The notes under the pieces were generated by a model. It saw only the letters and a program-made list of their open reading frames with translations. It searched no databases and had not been told where the DNA came from. From Nevskiaceae bacterium (lineage in GTDB: Bacteria > Pseudomonadota > Gammaproteobacteria > Nevskiales > Nevskiaceae), in contig SSEB01000005.1 of the NCBI GenBank assembly GCA_008012115.1, positions 1 to 64,000 on the forward strand: a stretch of DNA of 64,000 bases. The letters run 5' to 3'. The first letter of the stretch is position 1, and each line of letters starts with the position of its first letter. The position numbers were made by a program, and so were the translations under genes. This document shows positions 18,744 to 27,232 of this stretch, piece after piece.

Positions 18744-20348
18744 CAGGCGGCGCGTCGATGGATCCAGCGCAACGGCATCGCCACCGGCCATCGCCCGCAG
18801 CACGCGTTGCGCCAGTTGCTTGCCCAACTCCACACCCCATTGATCAAAGGGATTGATGTTCCAGATCACGCTCAGTACGAAAGTGCGGTGCTCGTAGAGC
18901 GCCAGCAGCGCACCAAGGTGATAAGGATCGATCGTCGGCAGCGTCACGGTGTTACTGGGACGATTGCCATGGAAAACGCGATGCGGGATCGCTGCTTCCA
19001 GCACCTCGCCCGCATAGCCCTTGGCGACCAACTCCTCGCGGACTTCTGCAGCGGACTTCCCCGTCATCAAGGCTGCGCTCTGCGCCAGGCAGTTCGCCAC
19101 CAGCATGGCGTGCTGATCGCGCAGTTCGTGTTCGGACTGCAGCGGCAGGATGAAATCGATCGCGTGAATCGCCGGCCCCTGGTGCAGCATCTGGAAAAAT
19201 GCATGCTGCCCGTTGGTGCCGACATCGCCCCACAGCACCGGCGTCGTCGCATAGTCCACGGGATTGCCGGCGCGGTCGACGCCTTTGCCGTTGGACTCCA
19301 TCTCCAGTTGCTGCAGCCAGGCGGTGAAGCGTTCCAGACGCTGCGAATACGGAGCCATGCAATGGCTGGCGCAGCCCAGGAAATTGTTGTTCCAGATCGC
19401 CAGCAGAGCCATGAGGATCGGCAGATTGCGCTCCGGCGATGCGGTGCGGAAATGCACATCCATGGCGTGCGCACCGGCCAGCAATTCGCGAAAGCGCAGC
19501 GGGCCGATCGCCAGGATGATCGGCAGGCCCACCGCCGACCATAGCGAATACCGGCCGCCGACCCAGTCCCAGAAGCCGAACATGTTGTCCGTCGAGATCC
19601 CGAACTCGCGTACCGCGGCCTGATGAGTGGAGACGGCAACAAAATGCCGCGCGATGGCGGACTCGGGTGCATCCTGCAGAAACCAGCGACGCGCCGCATG
19701 GGCGTTGGCCATGGTTTCCTGGGTGGTGAAGGTCTTTGACGTGACGATCCAGAGCGTCGTTTCCGGCCGCACCTCGCCGAACAGCGCACTGATCTGCGCG
19801 CCATCGACATTCGACACGAAGTGCAGCCGTGGACCATCGGCATAAGCCGCCAGCGCGGAGCAGGCCATGCGCGGTCCCAGGTCGGAGCCGCCGATGCCGA
19901 TATTGATGACATCGGTGATGCGCTCGCCGGTATAGCCCGTCCATGCGCCACTGCGAACCTGCGAGGCAAAGGCCTCGAGCCGGTCCAGCACGCCATGCAC
20001 CAACGGCGCAACATCCTGTCCGCAGACCGGCGCCTTTGCCTCGCGCGGCGCGCGCAGCGCCACGTGTGCGGCGGCGCGGTGCTCCGTGTCGTTGATCGGC
20101 TCGCCGCCGAAGAGGCGCTCCCGCCATTTCTCCAGACCCTGCTGTCGCGCCAGGGCCTGCAGCAAATCCAGCGTTTCCGGCGTGATCCGCTGCTTGGAAT
20201 AGTCCAGGGAGATGCCGGCGCCTTCTGCGGAGAAACGCTCGGCGCGCCGCGGGTCCGCCGAGAAAAGGTCGGTGGTGCGCGTCGATTGCAGGTTGCGCGC
20301 GTGCTCCTGCAGGGCGCGCCAGGCAGCGCTTTGGGTCAACTCGGACAT
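18726..20348 (-). CDS. pgi: Glucose-6-phosphate isomerase
   Basis: Pgi interconverts glucose-6-phosphate and fructose-6-phosphate. The 540-residue protein shows the signature WVGGRYSLWSAVGLP, the sugar-phosphate segment NIGIGGSDLGPRMAC, SKTFTTQETMANA, and the catalytic C-terminal part with VELGKQLAQRVL. Length and motifs are normal for the bacterial long form. It ends in an 18-bp convergent overlap with queG. It starts about 75 bp from the neighbouring oxygenase-like gene and may share its transcript. Confidence 0.96.
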   Translation of the reverse strand: MSELTQSAAWRALQEHARNLQSTRTTDLFSADPRRAERFSAEGAGISLDYSKQRITPETLDLLQALARQQGLEKWRERLFGGEPINDTEHRAAAHVALRAPREAKAPVCGQDVAPLVHGVLDRLEAFASQVRSGAWTGYTGERITDVINIGIGGSDLGPRMACSALAAYADGPRLHFVSNVDGAQISALFGEVRPETTLWIVTSKTFTTQETMANAHAARRWFLQDAPESAIARHFVAVSTHQAAVREFGISTDNMFGFWDWVGGRYSLWSAVGLPIILAIGPLRFRELLAGAHAMDVHFRTASPERNLPILMALLAIWNNNFLGCASHCMAPYSQRLERFTAWLQQLEMESNGKGVDRAGNPVDYATTPVLWGDVGTNGQHAFFQMLHQGPAIHAIDFILPLQSEHELRDQHAMLVANCLAQSAALMTGKSAAEVREELVAKGYAGEVLEAAIPHRVFHGNRPSNTVTLPTIDPYHLGALLALYEHRTFVLSVIWNINPFDQWGVELGKQLAQRVLRAMAGGDAVALDPSTRRLLRRLD

Positions 20349-20422
20349 GGGCTGGTTTTTATTCTGTCTGCGGCAAGCTTAAACGCAAGCCGGCATGCCA
20401 CGCGATAGCAAAAATCCGACCG

Positions 20423-21046
20423 TTATTGCGTCCAGTGATAGTTGAAGCTGATGCTGACGCGTTCGCGCGCCGTCTGGCTCATCGACACCTCGTGGCGCAG
20501 CCAGCTTTCAAACAGAATCACCTTGCCCTGTTCCGCGGGATACGTGATGTGCGCCTGTTGCGCTTGGCGCGCCTGCGCCCTGCGAGGCGGCGCCGCCATG
20601 AGGCGGGAAAGCCGCGGGTCCTCGAACTTCAGCCCCGGACATCCACGCGGTGTTTGCACGTAGTAGGTGCCGCTGATCACGGACTGCGGATGCAGGTGGA
20701 AGCTGTGCACCGCGCCGCGCGGCATGATGTTGATCCAGCAGTCGCTCATTTCGAGCCGGCCGCCCAGCAGATCCCAGTCCAGCGCCCGGGCATAGCGACG
20801 CACGTGACGGTCGAGATGCTGCCGCAGGGCGTCGAAGGTCGAGGAAAACCGGTGCAGCCGGTCCATCGAGCCATAGCTGGTGTAGCCGCCGGGGTAGTTG
20901 CGCTGCGACCAGCGGCGGCCGGCGCGATCATAGTCGCGAATCTGCTGGCATTCGCGCAGCAACTCGGCATTGAACGCCTGCCCGCCCCGGGCGAGCAGGC
21001 GCTCGGCATAGATCAGCGTGGGAAACCACGCCTGGATTTTCTTCAC
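20423..21046 (-). CDS. Putative 2OG-Fe(II) oxygenase (TIGR02466-like)
   Basis: A 207-residue protein of the family described as putative 2-oxoglutarate-Fe(II) oxygenases. The core block NIMPRGAVHSFHLHPQSV is followed by ISGTYYVQTPRG, FEDPR, and a C-terminal ILFESWLRHEVSMSQ then RVSISFNYHW. These fit the double-stranded beta-helix pattern, with histidines of the HxH and LRH segments as candidate iron ligands and RVSISFN in the 2-oxoglutarate Arg position. The classic HxD pair is not obvious, so activity is inferred. The substrate is unknown. It lies just after panD on the same strand. Confidence 0.75.
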   Translation of the reverse strand: MKKIQAWFPTLIYAERLLARGGQAFNAELLRECQQIRDYDRAGRRWSQRNYPGGYTSYGSMDRLHRFSSTFDALRQHLDRHVRRYARALDWDLLGGRLEMSDCWINIMPRGAVHSFHLHPQSVISGTYYVQTPRGCPGLKFEDPRLSRLMAAPPRRAQARQAQQAHITYPAEQGKVILFESWLRHEVSMSQTARERVSISFNYHWTQ

Positions 21047-21062
21047 GCCGCGAATCGGTGGA

Positions 21063-21443
21063 TCAGGCCGCCTGCACCGCGATGGTGTTGGCGGAACGGA
21101 CCACGCGATTGCTGGCGTCGAGATAAACCAGTCGCGGCTTGTGCAGCTTGATCTCGGCGGCCTCGAAGTTGGCGTAAGCGCAAATGATCACGCGATCACC
21201 GACTCGCGCCTTGTGCGCCGCAGCGCCGTTGACCGAAATGATGCCGGAACCCGGCTCGGCCACAATCGCGTAGGTGGTGAATCGCTCACCGTTGGTGATG
21301 TTGTAAATCTGGATCTGCTCGAATTCCTGGATACCCGACAGTTCGAGCAGGCGCGCATCGATTGCGCAGGAGCCGTCGTAATCGAGCTCGGCGTGGGTCA
21401 CGCGCGCCTGATGGAGCTTGCACTTCAACATGTTGAGCTGCAT
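21063..21443 (-). CDS. panD: Aspartate 1-decarboxylase precursor
   Basis: PanD makes beta-alanine for pantothenate. It is a pyruvoyl enzyme made as an inactive proenzyme and self-cleaved between Gly and Ser. The 126-residue protein begins [20 protein letters not shown] and contains [13 protein letters not shown], where cleavage of GS creates the pyruvoyl group. [20 protein letters not shown] is also typical. It is the last pan gene, 228 bp after panC; that gap contains paired 25-bp repeats and may contain its own promoter. Confidence 0.97.
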   Translation of the reverse strand: MQLNMLKCKLHQARVTHAELDYDGSCAIDARLLELSGIQEFEQIQIYNITNGERFTTYAIVAEPGSGIISVNGAAAHKARVGDRVIICAYANFEAAEIKLHKPRLVYLDASNRVVRSANTIAVQAA

Positions 21444-21468
21444 GGCTTATTCCCGGTTGGGTGAACGG

Positions 21469-21542
21469 GGGCGGCCCACCAAGACATACGCCCAGCATTC
21501 AGGGTTCTTTGAGAAGCGGGCGGCCCAATAAGACATACGCCC
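21469..21542. repeat. Pair of 25-bp direct repeats upstream of panD
   Basis: GGGCGGCCCACCAAGACATA... at 21469-21493 is repeated at 21518-21542 with two changes (CCACC to CCAAT) at a 49-bp offset. Each copy has complementary ends (GGGCG/CGCCC), so each could form a small stem. They lie 26-99 bp before the panD start codon, in its untranslated leader or promoter region. Confidence 0.75.
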
Positions 21543-21671
21543 GTCGCCAACCACCGCTGCCGGCTGGCGAAGAGTTATAAGTTTAGTCGATTTTGCCCGA
21601 TCATTAAACTGTCACAGTGATATTGGCGAGAGAAGCGACACGCCTGCCGAGTAAATGCCACACGCGCGGCA

Positions 21672-22523
21672 CTACACCGCAATACGAACCGTGACGTTGT
21701 CGATCAGGCGCGTCTTGCCCAGGTAGGCCGCGGCAAGAATCACGAACTCGGCATCCTCGCGACCCGGTGCGCCGAGATCGGGAGCGCGCACTTCGAGGTA
21801 TTGGGGGCGGAACTGGCTGGCCTCCAGGCGCTTGATGCCGGCATAGCACAGGGCCGGAAAATCCCGCCGCCCCGCCCTGAGCTTGTCGGCCACTTCGCAT
21901 AGCGTCGCGTACATCTCCGGCGCCAGGCGCCGCTCGTCGGCGCTTAGATACTGGTTGCGCGAAGATAACGCCAACCCGTCCGGCTCGCGCTCGGTGGCCA
22001 CGCCAATGATCTCGATCGGCATGTGCAGATCGGCGACGATCCGCCGGATGATCAGCAGCTGCTGATAGTCCTTCTCGCCGAACAGCGCCACATCCGGCTG
22101 CACCAGGTTGAACAGGATGCTGACCACGGTGGCCACGCCGTCAAAATGGCCAGGGCGGAAATGGCCGCAGAGACTGGTGGACACGCCGGGCACGCCGACA
22201 CGGGTCAGGCCCTCCATGCCGCGCGGGTAGACCTCCTGCGCAGTCGGTGCGAACAGTAAATCCGCCCCGACCTCGGCCAGCGCAGCCTGATCCTGCGGCA
22301 AGGTTCGCGGATACCGGTTGAAGTCTTCGTTGGGACCAAACTGCAGCGGATTGACGAACACGCTGGCAACGACGCGATCGGCCACAGCGCGGCCGCGGCG
22401 CACCAGTTCCAGATGACCGCGATGAAGATTGCCCATCGTCGGCACAAACGCGATGCGCTGCCCCTCCCTGCGCCAGGCCGCAAGCGTGGCGCGCAATTCC
22501 GCAATCGCGTGAATCGTCTGCAT
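21672..22523 (-). CDS. panC: Pantothenate synthetase
   Basis: PanC ligates pantoate and beta-alanine with ATP to make pantothenate. The 283-residue protein starts MQTIHAIAELRATLAAWRRE and shows the ATP-binding FVPTMGNLHRGHLELV (a HIGH-like motif), VFVNPLQFGPNEDF, LFGEKDYQQLLIIRR and the KMSKS-like LALSSRNQYLS. The start at 22523 is fixed by this N-terminus; the frame stays open upstream into panB. It follows panB by 11 bp. The last strand NVTVRIAV replaces the longer tail of some homologues. Confidence 0.97.
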   Translation of the reverse strand: MQTIHAIAELRATLAAWRREGQRIAFVPTMGNLHRGHLELVRRGRAVADRVVASVFVNPLQFGPNEDFNRYPRTLPQDQAALAEVGADLLFAPTAQEVYPRGMEGLTRVGVPGVSTSLCGHFRPGHFDGVATVVSILFNLVQPDVALFGEKDYQQLLIIRRIVADLHMPIEIIGVATEREPDGLALSSRNQYLSADERRLAPEMYATLCEVADKLRAGRRDFPALCYAGIKRLEASQFRPQYLEVRAPDLGAPGREDAEFVILAAAYLGKTRLIDNVTVRIAV

Positions 22524-22534
22524 GGGCACGTCGG

Positions 22535-23440
22535 CTACTTGCGCCGCTGCGGCGCAGCCGCCGCTCCGGCCACGGCAGGAATTGCGGCCGCCGTCTCCGG
22601 CTTGGGCAGCGCGGCATCGCCAAAGCTGTGTTCCGCCGCCGGGTAAACGCCAGACTTCACTTCCCGCACATAGGCGGCCACGGCGCCTTCGATATCGACG
22701 CCGCCGGTCATGAAGTTCTTGACGAAGCGCGGCTTGCGGCCCAGCGTCACCATCGGCGAGATATTGAGAATGTCCTGCAGCACCAGGATCTGGCCGTGGG
22801 TATCCGGCCCGGCGCCGATGCCGATCACCGGCACCTTCGAGACTTCGGAAATGCGGCGACCGAGATCCGACGGAATACATTCCACGACCAACAGATCGGC
22901 ACCCGCTTCGGTGAGCACCTTGGCGTCATGCAGCATTGCTTCGGCGGCCGCATCATCGCGTCCCTGCACCTTGAATGCGCCGACCTTGTGAATGAACTGC
23001 GGCTGCAGGCCGAGGTGCGCGCACACCGGCACGCCGCGCACCGCCAGGTATTCGACAATGCTGGCCTGTTCGCGGCCGCCCTCCAGCTTGACCATCTTGG
23101 CGCCGCCTTCCTGCATCATGCGCTGCGAGGCATCGAGCGCGCGCTCCAGCGTCGCAAACGACAGGAACGGCAGGTCGGCCACGAGGAAGGCGCGCTTGAG
23201 ATGCGGCGCCACGCAGCGCGAGTGATAGACGACATGGTCGACGGTGACCGGCGTGGTCGTGGTGCCGCCCTGCATCACCATGCCCAGCGAGTCGCCGACC
23301 AGGATCACGTCAACGCCAGCGCGATCCTCCAGCAGCGCGAAGCTGGCGTCGTAGCAGGTCAACGCGGCGATCTTCTCGCCGGCCTCGCGCATGCGGCGCA
23401 GTTCGGCGACGTTGACAGGCTTGATCGGTTCCATGCGCAC
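22535..23440 (-). CDS. panB: 3-methyl-2-oxobutanoate hydroxymethyltransferase
   Basis: PanB converts alpha-ketoisovalerate to ketopantoate using methylene-THF. The 301-residue protein has TCYDASFALLEDRAGVDVIL, VGDSLGMVMQGG (metal-binding Asp), MVKLEGG, GVPVCAHLGLQPQ and GIGAGPDTHGQILVLQD. The C-terminal 40 residues (from about PAAEHSFGDAALP) are an Ala/Pro-rich extension with no known role. Start may be 23440 or the ATG two codons later at 23434. Its substrate comes from the valine pathway encoded elsewhere in the window (ilvB, ilvN, ilvC). Confidence 0.97.
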   Translation of the reverse strand: MRMEPIKPVNVAELRRMREAGEKIAALTCYDASFALLEDRAGVDVILVGDSLGMVMQGGTTTTPVTVDHVVYHSRCVAPHLKRAFLVADLPFLSFATLERALDASQRMMQEGGAKMVKLEGGREQASIVEYLAVRGVPVCAHLGLQPQFIHKVGAFKVQGRDDAAAEAMLHDAKVLTEAGADLLVVECIPSDLGRRISEVSKVPVIGIGAGPDTHGQILVLQDILNISPMVTLGRKPRFVKNFMTGGVDIEGAVAAYVREVKSGVYPAAEHSFGDAALPKPETAAAIPAVAGAAAAPQRRK

Positions 23441-23544
23441 TCGGCTCTTTCAAAGGCGGCGCGACTATAACAAAAGGCCGCGCTGCGGTTGCACCGCGAC
23501 GTGCAGCGCGATCCACGCGCCGGCAGCGCCCTCATCCGCGGCGC

Positions 23545-24030
23545 TCAGGATGTCCACGGTGCCAGCCCGTCGCGGCCGATGTCTCGTGCCAGTTCATCGA
23601 CACGCCCCAGTCCGGGAATCTCCAGTGCTGGTGCGATATCCGCCAGCGGCACCAGCACGAAGTTGCGGCGAGCGATCTCGGGATGCGGCAGCTTGAGCCA
23701 CAGCGTCTCACGCTTCACGCCCTCGACATGCAGCAGGTCGAGGTCCAGCAGGCGCGGACCCCAGCGATCGCCATTGCGCACCCGGCCCGCCAGCCGCTCC
23801 TGCGCCAGCAACTCGGCCAGCAGCGCTTCCGGCGTCAGCACGGTCTCCACCGCACAGACTGCGTTGCAGTAGTCCGGCTGATCCGCCGGCCCGAGCGGGG
23901 CGCTGCGATACAAGGGTGAGCAGGACTGCAGCCCGATGCCCTCGGTTTGCGACAGGCGCTCGAGGGCATCCCGCACTTGCTGATCCGGTCGCCCGAGATT
24001 GGCGCCGAGGGCGATGTAAGCAGTGGCCAT
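23545..24030 (-). CDS. folK: 7,8-dihydro-6-hydroxymethylpterin pyrophosphokinase
   Basis: FolK transfers pyrophosphate from ATP to hydroxymethyldihydropterin in folate synthesis. The 161-residue protein starts MATAYIALGANLGRPDQQV and contains the signature GDRWGPRLLDLDLL plus LKLPHPEIARRNFVLVPLADI. An upstream in-frame start at 24081 would read into repeat R3, so 24030 is preferred. It is the usual link between pcnB and panB. Confidence 0.95.
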   Translation of the reverse strand: MATAYIALGANLGRPDQQVRDALERLSQTEGIGLQSCSPLYRSAPLGPADQPDYCNAVCAVETVLTPEALLAELLAQERLAGRVRNGDRWGPRLLDLDLLHVEGVKRETLWLKLPHPEIARRNFVLVPLADIAPALEIPGLGRVDELARDIGRDGLAPWTS

Positions 24031-24077
24031 GGCAGCACTATAAGACGGTCGTGCCGGTGAGAACGGCGTTTCGGATG

Positions 24078-24189
24078 CCACCCGCTCTCCATTCTCGGCA
24101 CTCCGAGTTTGTTTTAAATTATTATACGTTTAGTATTTTTATAAATACTATAAAACAATTTCCCGACGCAATCCCAGGACAGCGGGTGC
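24078..24189. repeat. R3: 112-bp palindromic repeat element
   Basis: Ends CCACCCGCT (24078-24086) and AGCGGGTGC (24181-24189) flank the core 24111-24156, which begins GTTTTAAATT and ends ACTATAAAAC and contains an internal hairpin TAGTATTT/AAATACTA. The left arm holds CTCGG/CCGAG around a 4-nt loop. It lies between pcnB and folK, 20 bp after the pcnB stop. Confidence 0.93.
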
Positions 24190-24209
24190 GGCAAGAAAAC
24201 GCCGCGCGG

Positions 24210-25541
24210 TCACTCCGAGGCTGAACTGCCCCCGCCGCCGGGCTTGCGATTGCGGCGACCGCCGCGGCGCCGGCGCTTGCGCGGCGCCGACGCGCCCTCC
24301 GCGCCCTCGTCGTCGCCCTCCGCCGGCGGCGCGGTGTCACGCACCGGTGGCAGCTCCGCGCCGGTTTGCGCCTGCGTCCACCACTCGGCCAGCTCCTGCG
24401 GCGCCTCGCCTGCCTGGGCGCGCAGCAGCAGAAAATCGTAGGCCGCGCGGAAACGCGGATGCGTCAGCAGGCGACGCGCCCGACCGCCCTTGCGCATCTC
24501 GAAGCGCGGCTGCAACTGCCAGATCTCGCGCATCGGCAGCGAGAAGCGCTTGGGAATGGCAATGCGCGACAAGGCCTGCGCCAGCACTTCCTCGCAGGCC
24601 TGCACGCTGGCGACATTGGGGTGATGCCCCTGCCGCGCGATCAGGTCGCGCATGCGGGCCACCACTGGCGGCCACAGCAACGCGGCGTAGAGAAACGCCG
24701 GATTCACCGGCGCATCGCGCTTGATGCGCTCCGCAGTGTTGAGCAGGGCACCCGCCACGAAATTGTAGGAGCGTGCATCCGCCTCGATGGCCGCATCGGT
24801 CTGCGGGAACAACTGCTCGAACAAGCCCAGCTCGCGCAGCTTGAGGAAGCTGGCGACCGCGTCCTTGCTCATCAGGACCTTGATCACCTCGTCGAACAGG
24901 CGTGCCGCCGGGATTTCGCCCAGCAGCGGCGCCAGACGGGGAATCGGCTTCGCCGTCTCCGCAGCCAGCTTGAAGCCCAGCTTGTTGGCGATGCGCACGG
25001 CGCGCAGCATCCGCACCGGATCCTCGCGGTAGCGCAGTTCGGGATCACCGATCAGGCGGATCACGCCACGCTGCAAGTCGGCGAGACCGTTGGCGAAATC
25101 GACGATGGAATAGTCGCGGATATCGTAATAGAGCGCGTTGACGGTGAAATCGCGCCGGAAGGCATCCTGCTCCAGCGTGCCGTATTCGTTGTCGCTGAGG
25201 ATGCGGCCGGTCTCGTCACGCTCGTGACTGTCGGTGATCGGGCCGCGGAAGGTCGTCACCTCGGTGATCTCATCGCCGAAGCGGACGTGACAGATGACGA
25301 AGCGACGACCCACCAGGCGACAGGAGCGGAACAGCGCCTTGACCTGCTCCGGGTGCGCGTTGGTGGCGATGTCGAAGTCTTTCGGTTCCAGCCCCGCAAG
25401 CAGGTCGCGCACGCCACCACCGACCATGTAGGCCTCGTAGCCGGCGTCCTTGAGGGTATAGAGCACCTTGAGCGTGCCCGGGGAAATCTGCGAGCGCGAG
25501 ATGCAATGCTCCGCGCGTGGAATGCGTGTTGGCTCGGTAAT
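24210..25541 (-). CDS. pcnB: Poly(A) polymerase I, probable AUU start
   Basis: PcnB adds poly(A) tails that target RNAs for decay. The 443-residue product has the nucleotidyltransferase motif MVGGGVRDLLAGLEPKDFD (catalytic DxD), LVGRRFVICHVRFG, RRDFTVNALYYD and an RNA-binding head domain, ending in a basic tail (RKRRRRGGRRNRKP). No ATG, GTG or TTG lies between the conserved N-terminus (RIPRAEHCISRSQIS) and 25628. The open frame's ATG at 25667 falls inside tRNA-Glu, and a GTG at 25628 touches the tRNA 5' end. ATT at 25541 has AGGAA 7 nt upstream. Escherichia coli pcnB is known to initiate at AUU, so I assign this start. Confidence 0.9.
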   Translation of the reverse strand: MTEPTRIPRAEHCISRSQISPGTLKVLYTLKDAGYEAYMVGGGVRDLLAGLEPKDFDIATNAHPEQVKALFRSCRLVGRRFVICHVRFGDEITEVTTFRGPITDSHERDETGRILSDNEYGTLEQDAFRRDFTVNALYYDIRDYSIVDFANGLADLQRGVIRLIGDPELRYREDPVRMLRAVRIANKLGFKLAAETAKPIPRLAPLLGEIPAARLFDEVIKVLMSKDAVASFLKLRELGLFEQLFPQTDAAIEADARSYNFVAGALLNTAERIKRDAPVNPAFLYAALLWPPVVARMRDLIARQGHHPNVASVQACEEVLAQALSRIAIPKRFSLPMREIWQLQPRFEMRKGGRARRLLTHPRFRAAYDFLLLRAQAGEAPQELAEWWTQAQTGAELPPVRDTAPPAEGDDEGAEGASAPRKRRRRGGRRNRKPGGGGSSASE

Positions 25542-25576
25542 GACTGGATTCCTGATGCTTTTTTGTTGTGTCCGCC

Positions 25577-25604
25577 TTGTCGGCGGCGCGACGGTGCGTA
25601 TAAT
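25577..25604 (+). promoter_or_regulatory. tRNA-Glu promoter overlapping a possible pcnB promoter
   Basis: TTGTCG (25577-25582), a 16-bp spacer and a perfect TATAAT (25599-25604) precede the tRNA by 24 bp. The discriminator ACGCGCC is GC-rich, as in stringently controlled stable-RNA promoters. The -10 lies in the palindrome GCGTATAATACGC, so the other strand reads TATTAT and could serve pcnB in the opposite direction. Confidence 0.7.
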
Positions 25605-25628
25605 ACGCGCCGCTTTGCCCTCTCGCAC

Positions 25629-25704
25629 GCTCCTATCGTCTAGAGGCCTAGGACGGAGCCCTCTCAAGGCTTAAACCCGGGTTCGAATCCCGGTAGGAGC
25701 GCCA
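25629..25704 (+). tRNA. tRNA-Glu (anticodon CTC)
   Basis: A 76-nt tRNA with CCA encoded. The acceptor stem GCTCCTA pairs with TAGGAGC, the anticodon stem GAGCC/GGCTT closes the loop CTCTCAA giving anticodon CTC (reads GAG), and the T arm is CCGGGTTCGAATCCCGG. The D arm TCGTCTAGAGG matches bacterial tRNA-Glu. No clear terminator is seen before the RDD gene, which starts 36 bp downstream. Confidence 0.95.
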
Positions 25705-25739
25705 TCTCGTTCAGCCGGGCATCCGGCTCACCGGATGCC

Positions 25740-26171
25740 ATGACGCCCGACGCAATCCCCGCCCCGCTCTGGCGCCGGCTCGCCGCTGCGGTTTACGACG
25801 CTCTGCTGCTGCTCGGTCTGTGGCTGTCGTCCACCTTCATCGCCTGGATCGTGGCCCACCTGTTCGGCCACGATGTGCTGCCGCCGACGTTCATGCGCGC
25901 CTACCTGTTCGTCATCACCTTCGGCTTCTTCGGCTGGTTCTGGACCCACGGCGGCCAGACCCTGGGCATGCGCGCCTGGCGCCTGCAATTGCGGCGCACG
26001 GATGGCACGGCGCTGAACTGGCCCATCGCGATGCTGCGTTTCGCCGCCGCCATACCGGCCTGGCTGTTCCTGCTGGGCATCCTGTGGAGCCTGCTGGATC
26101 ATCGCCGCCGCTGCTGGCACGACCTCGCCGCGGGCACCGAAGTCCTGCAAATGCCGAAAACCGCCGCTTAA
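25740..26171 (+). CDS. RDD-family inner-membrane protein
   Basis: A 143-residue membrane protein of the RDD family. It starts WRRLAAAVYDALLLLGLW, which contains the Arg and Asp that name the family, and has three hydrophobic segments (about residues 18-42, 50-68 and 97-117). The polar GGQTLGMRAWRLQL follows the second helix, as is typical. The family is linked to transport, in some cases Na+/H+ exchange, but function here is unknown. It may be read from the tRNA-Glu promoter. Its last 4 bp overlap the 3' end of lptG on the other strand. Confidence 0.85.
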   Translation: MTPDAIPAPLWRRLAAAVYDALLLLGLWLSSTFIAWIVAHLFGHDVLPPTFMRAYLFVITFGFFGWFWTHGGQTLGMRAWRLQLRRTDGTALNWPIAMLRFAAAIPAWLFLLGILWSLLDHRRRCWHDLAAGTEVLQMPKTAA

Positions 26172-27232
26172 CGCGCGCGCGACAGTCGGTAAAGCCCGCC
26201 GCTGGCCAGTACGAAGGTCGGCACCGCCGCCGCCAGGAAAGGCGGCCAGCGATACAGCTGACCGAGGTTGGACGAGACCTCGTTGATCACGTAGAACCCG
26301 ACACCGATCAGGATGCCGATCAGCAGCCGTTGGCCCGCACCACTGTTGCGCATCGAGCCCAGCACGAACGGGATCGCGAACAGCATCATCGCCATCACCG
26401 TGAACGGCGCCATCAGCTTGCGCCAGAACTCCAGGCGATATTCGGCGGAATCGAGCCGGTTGCTGTCCAGGTAGCGGATCAGACGCATCAAGCCAGGCAT
26501 GGTGAGACTGTCGGCCTCCAGCACGAACAGGCGCAGCACTTCGGGCGACAGCGAACCCTGCCAGTCCAGCGTGGGTGACTGCGACACGGTCGTCGCGCCG
26601 GGGGACAAGGCCGTCTGGCTGATGCCGCTGAAATGCCAGACGCCATCTAGGTAGCGGCCTTCCTGAGCGCGCAGTACCGCGGCAAGGCTCATGTCCGGCG
26701 CGAGACGGAAAATCTCGATATCGGCGACATGATCCTCCGACAGCAAGCGCTGGATGTGGAAGATGCTGTCGCCGTCGCGCAGCCACACCGCATGGTTGCC
26801 AAGGCCTGGCGCGATCCCCGTGCGGGCTTTGGTCTTGTATGCCTCGGCCGATTCCGAACCGGCCGGCGCGAGCCAGTCGCCCAGCACGAGCCCGAAAATG
26901 CCCAGGGCCACGCCGGCCAGCAGGGTGGCGCGTCCGATACGCAACAGGGAGACGCCGGCGGCGCGCATCGCGATCAACTCGCTCTGTCCGGCCAGGGCAC
27001 CGAGGCCCATCAGCGTGCCGAGCATGGCGATGATCGGCAGCAGCGTGTAGAGACCGGCCGGCATCTGCATCAGGGTGTAGATCATCAACTCGAGCACGCC
27101 GAATTTGCCCTGGCCGGTGCTGTCGATCCCGGTGACGAACCCGACGAAGGAGTAGATCGCCAGCAGCGCCAGCCCGACAACCGCGGTGAAGCCGAAGATA
27201 TGGGCGATGATGTAACGGTCGATGGTTCTCAT
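26168..27232 (-). CDS. lptG: LPS export ABC transporter permease LptG
   Basis: LptG and LptF form the membrane part of the LptB2FG machine that pulls lipopolysaccharide from the inner membrane and feeds it to LptC/LptA. The 354-residue protein starts MRTIDRYIIAHIFGFTAVVG; ATG at 27232 overlaps the lptF stop (ATGA). It has N-terminal transmembrane helices, a periplasmic beta-jellyroll middle (about 120-265) and C-terminal helices with FAIPFVLGSMRNSGAGQRLLIG. SELIAMRAAGVS is the coupling-helix region that contacts LptB. Confidence 0.95.
   Translation of the reverse strand: MRTIDRYIIAHIFGFTAVVGLALLAIYSFVGFVTGIDSTGQGKFGVLELMIYTLMQMPAGLYTLLPIIAMLGTLMGLGALAGQSELIAMRAAGVSLLRIGRATLLAGVALGIFGLVLGDWLAPAGSESAEAYKTKARTGIAPGLGNHAVWLRDGDSIFHIQRLLSEDHVADIEIFRLAPDMSLAAVLRAQEGRYLDGVWHFSGISQTALSPGATTVSQSPTLDWQGSLSPEVLRLFVLEADSLTMPGLMRLIRYLDSNRLDSAEYRLEFWRKLMAPFTVMAMMLFAIPFVLGSMRNSGAGQRLLIGILIGVGFYVINEVSSNLGQLYRWPPFLAAAVPTFVLASGGLYRLSRAR

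Noticed and set aside
21545..21630. AT-rich stretch with GTTATAAG near panC as a degenerate repeat copy
   Set aside because: No core of the right length, and the ends are not at the required 33-bp distance.
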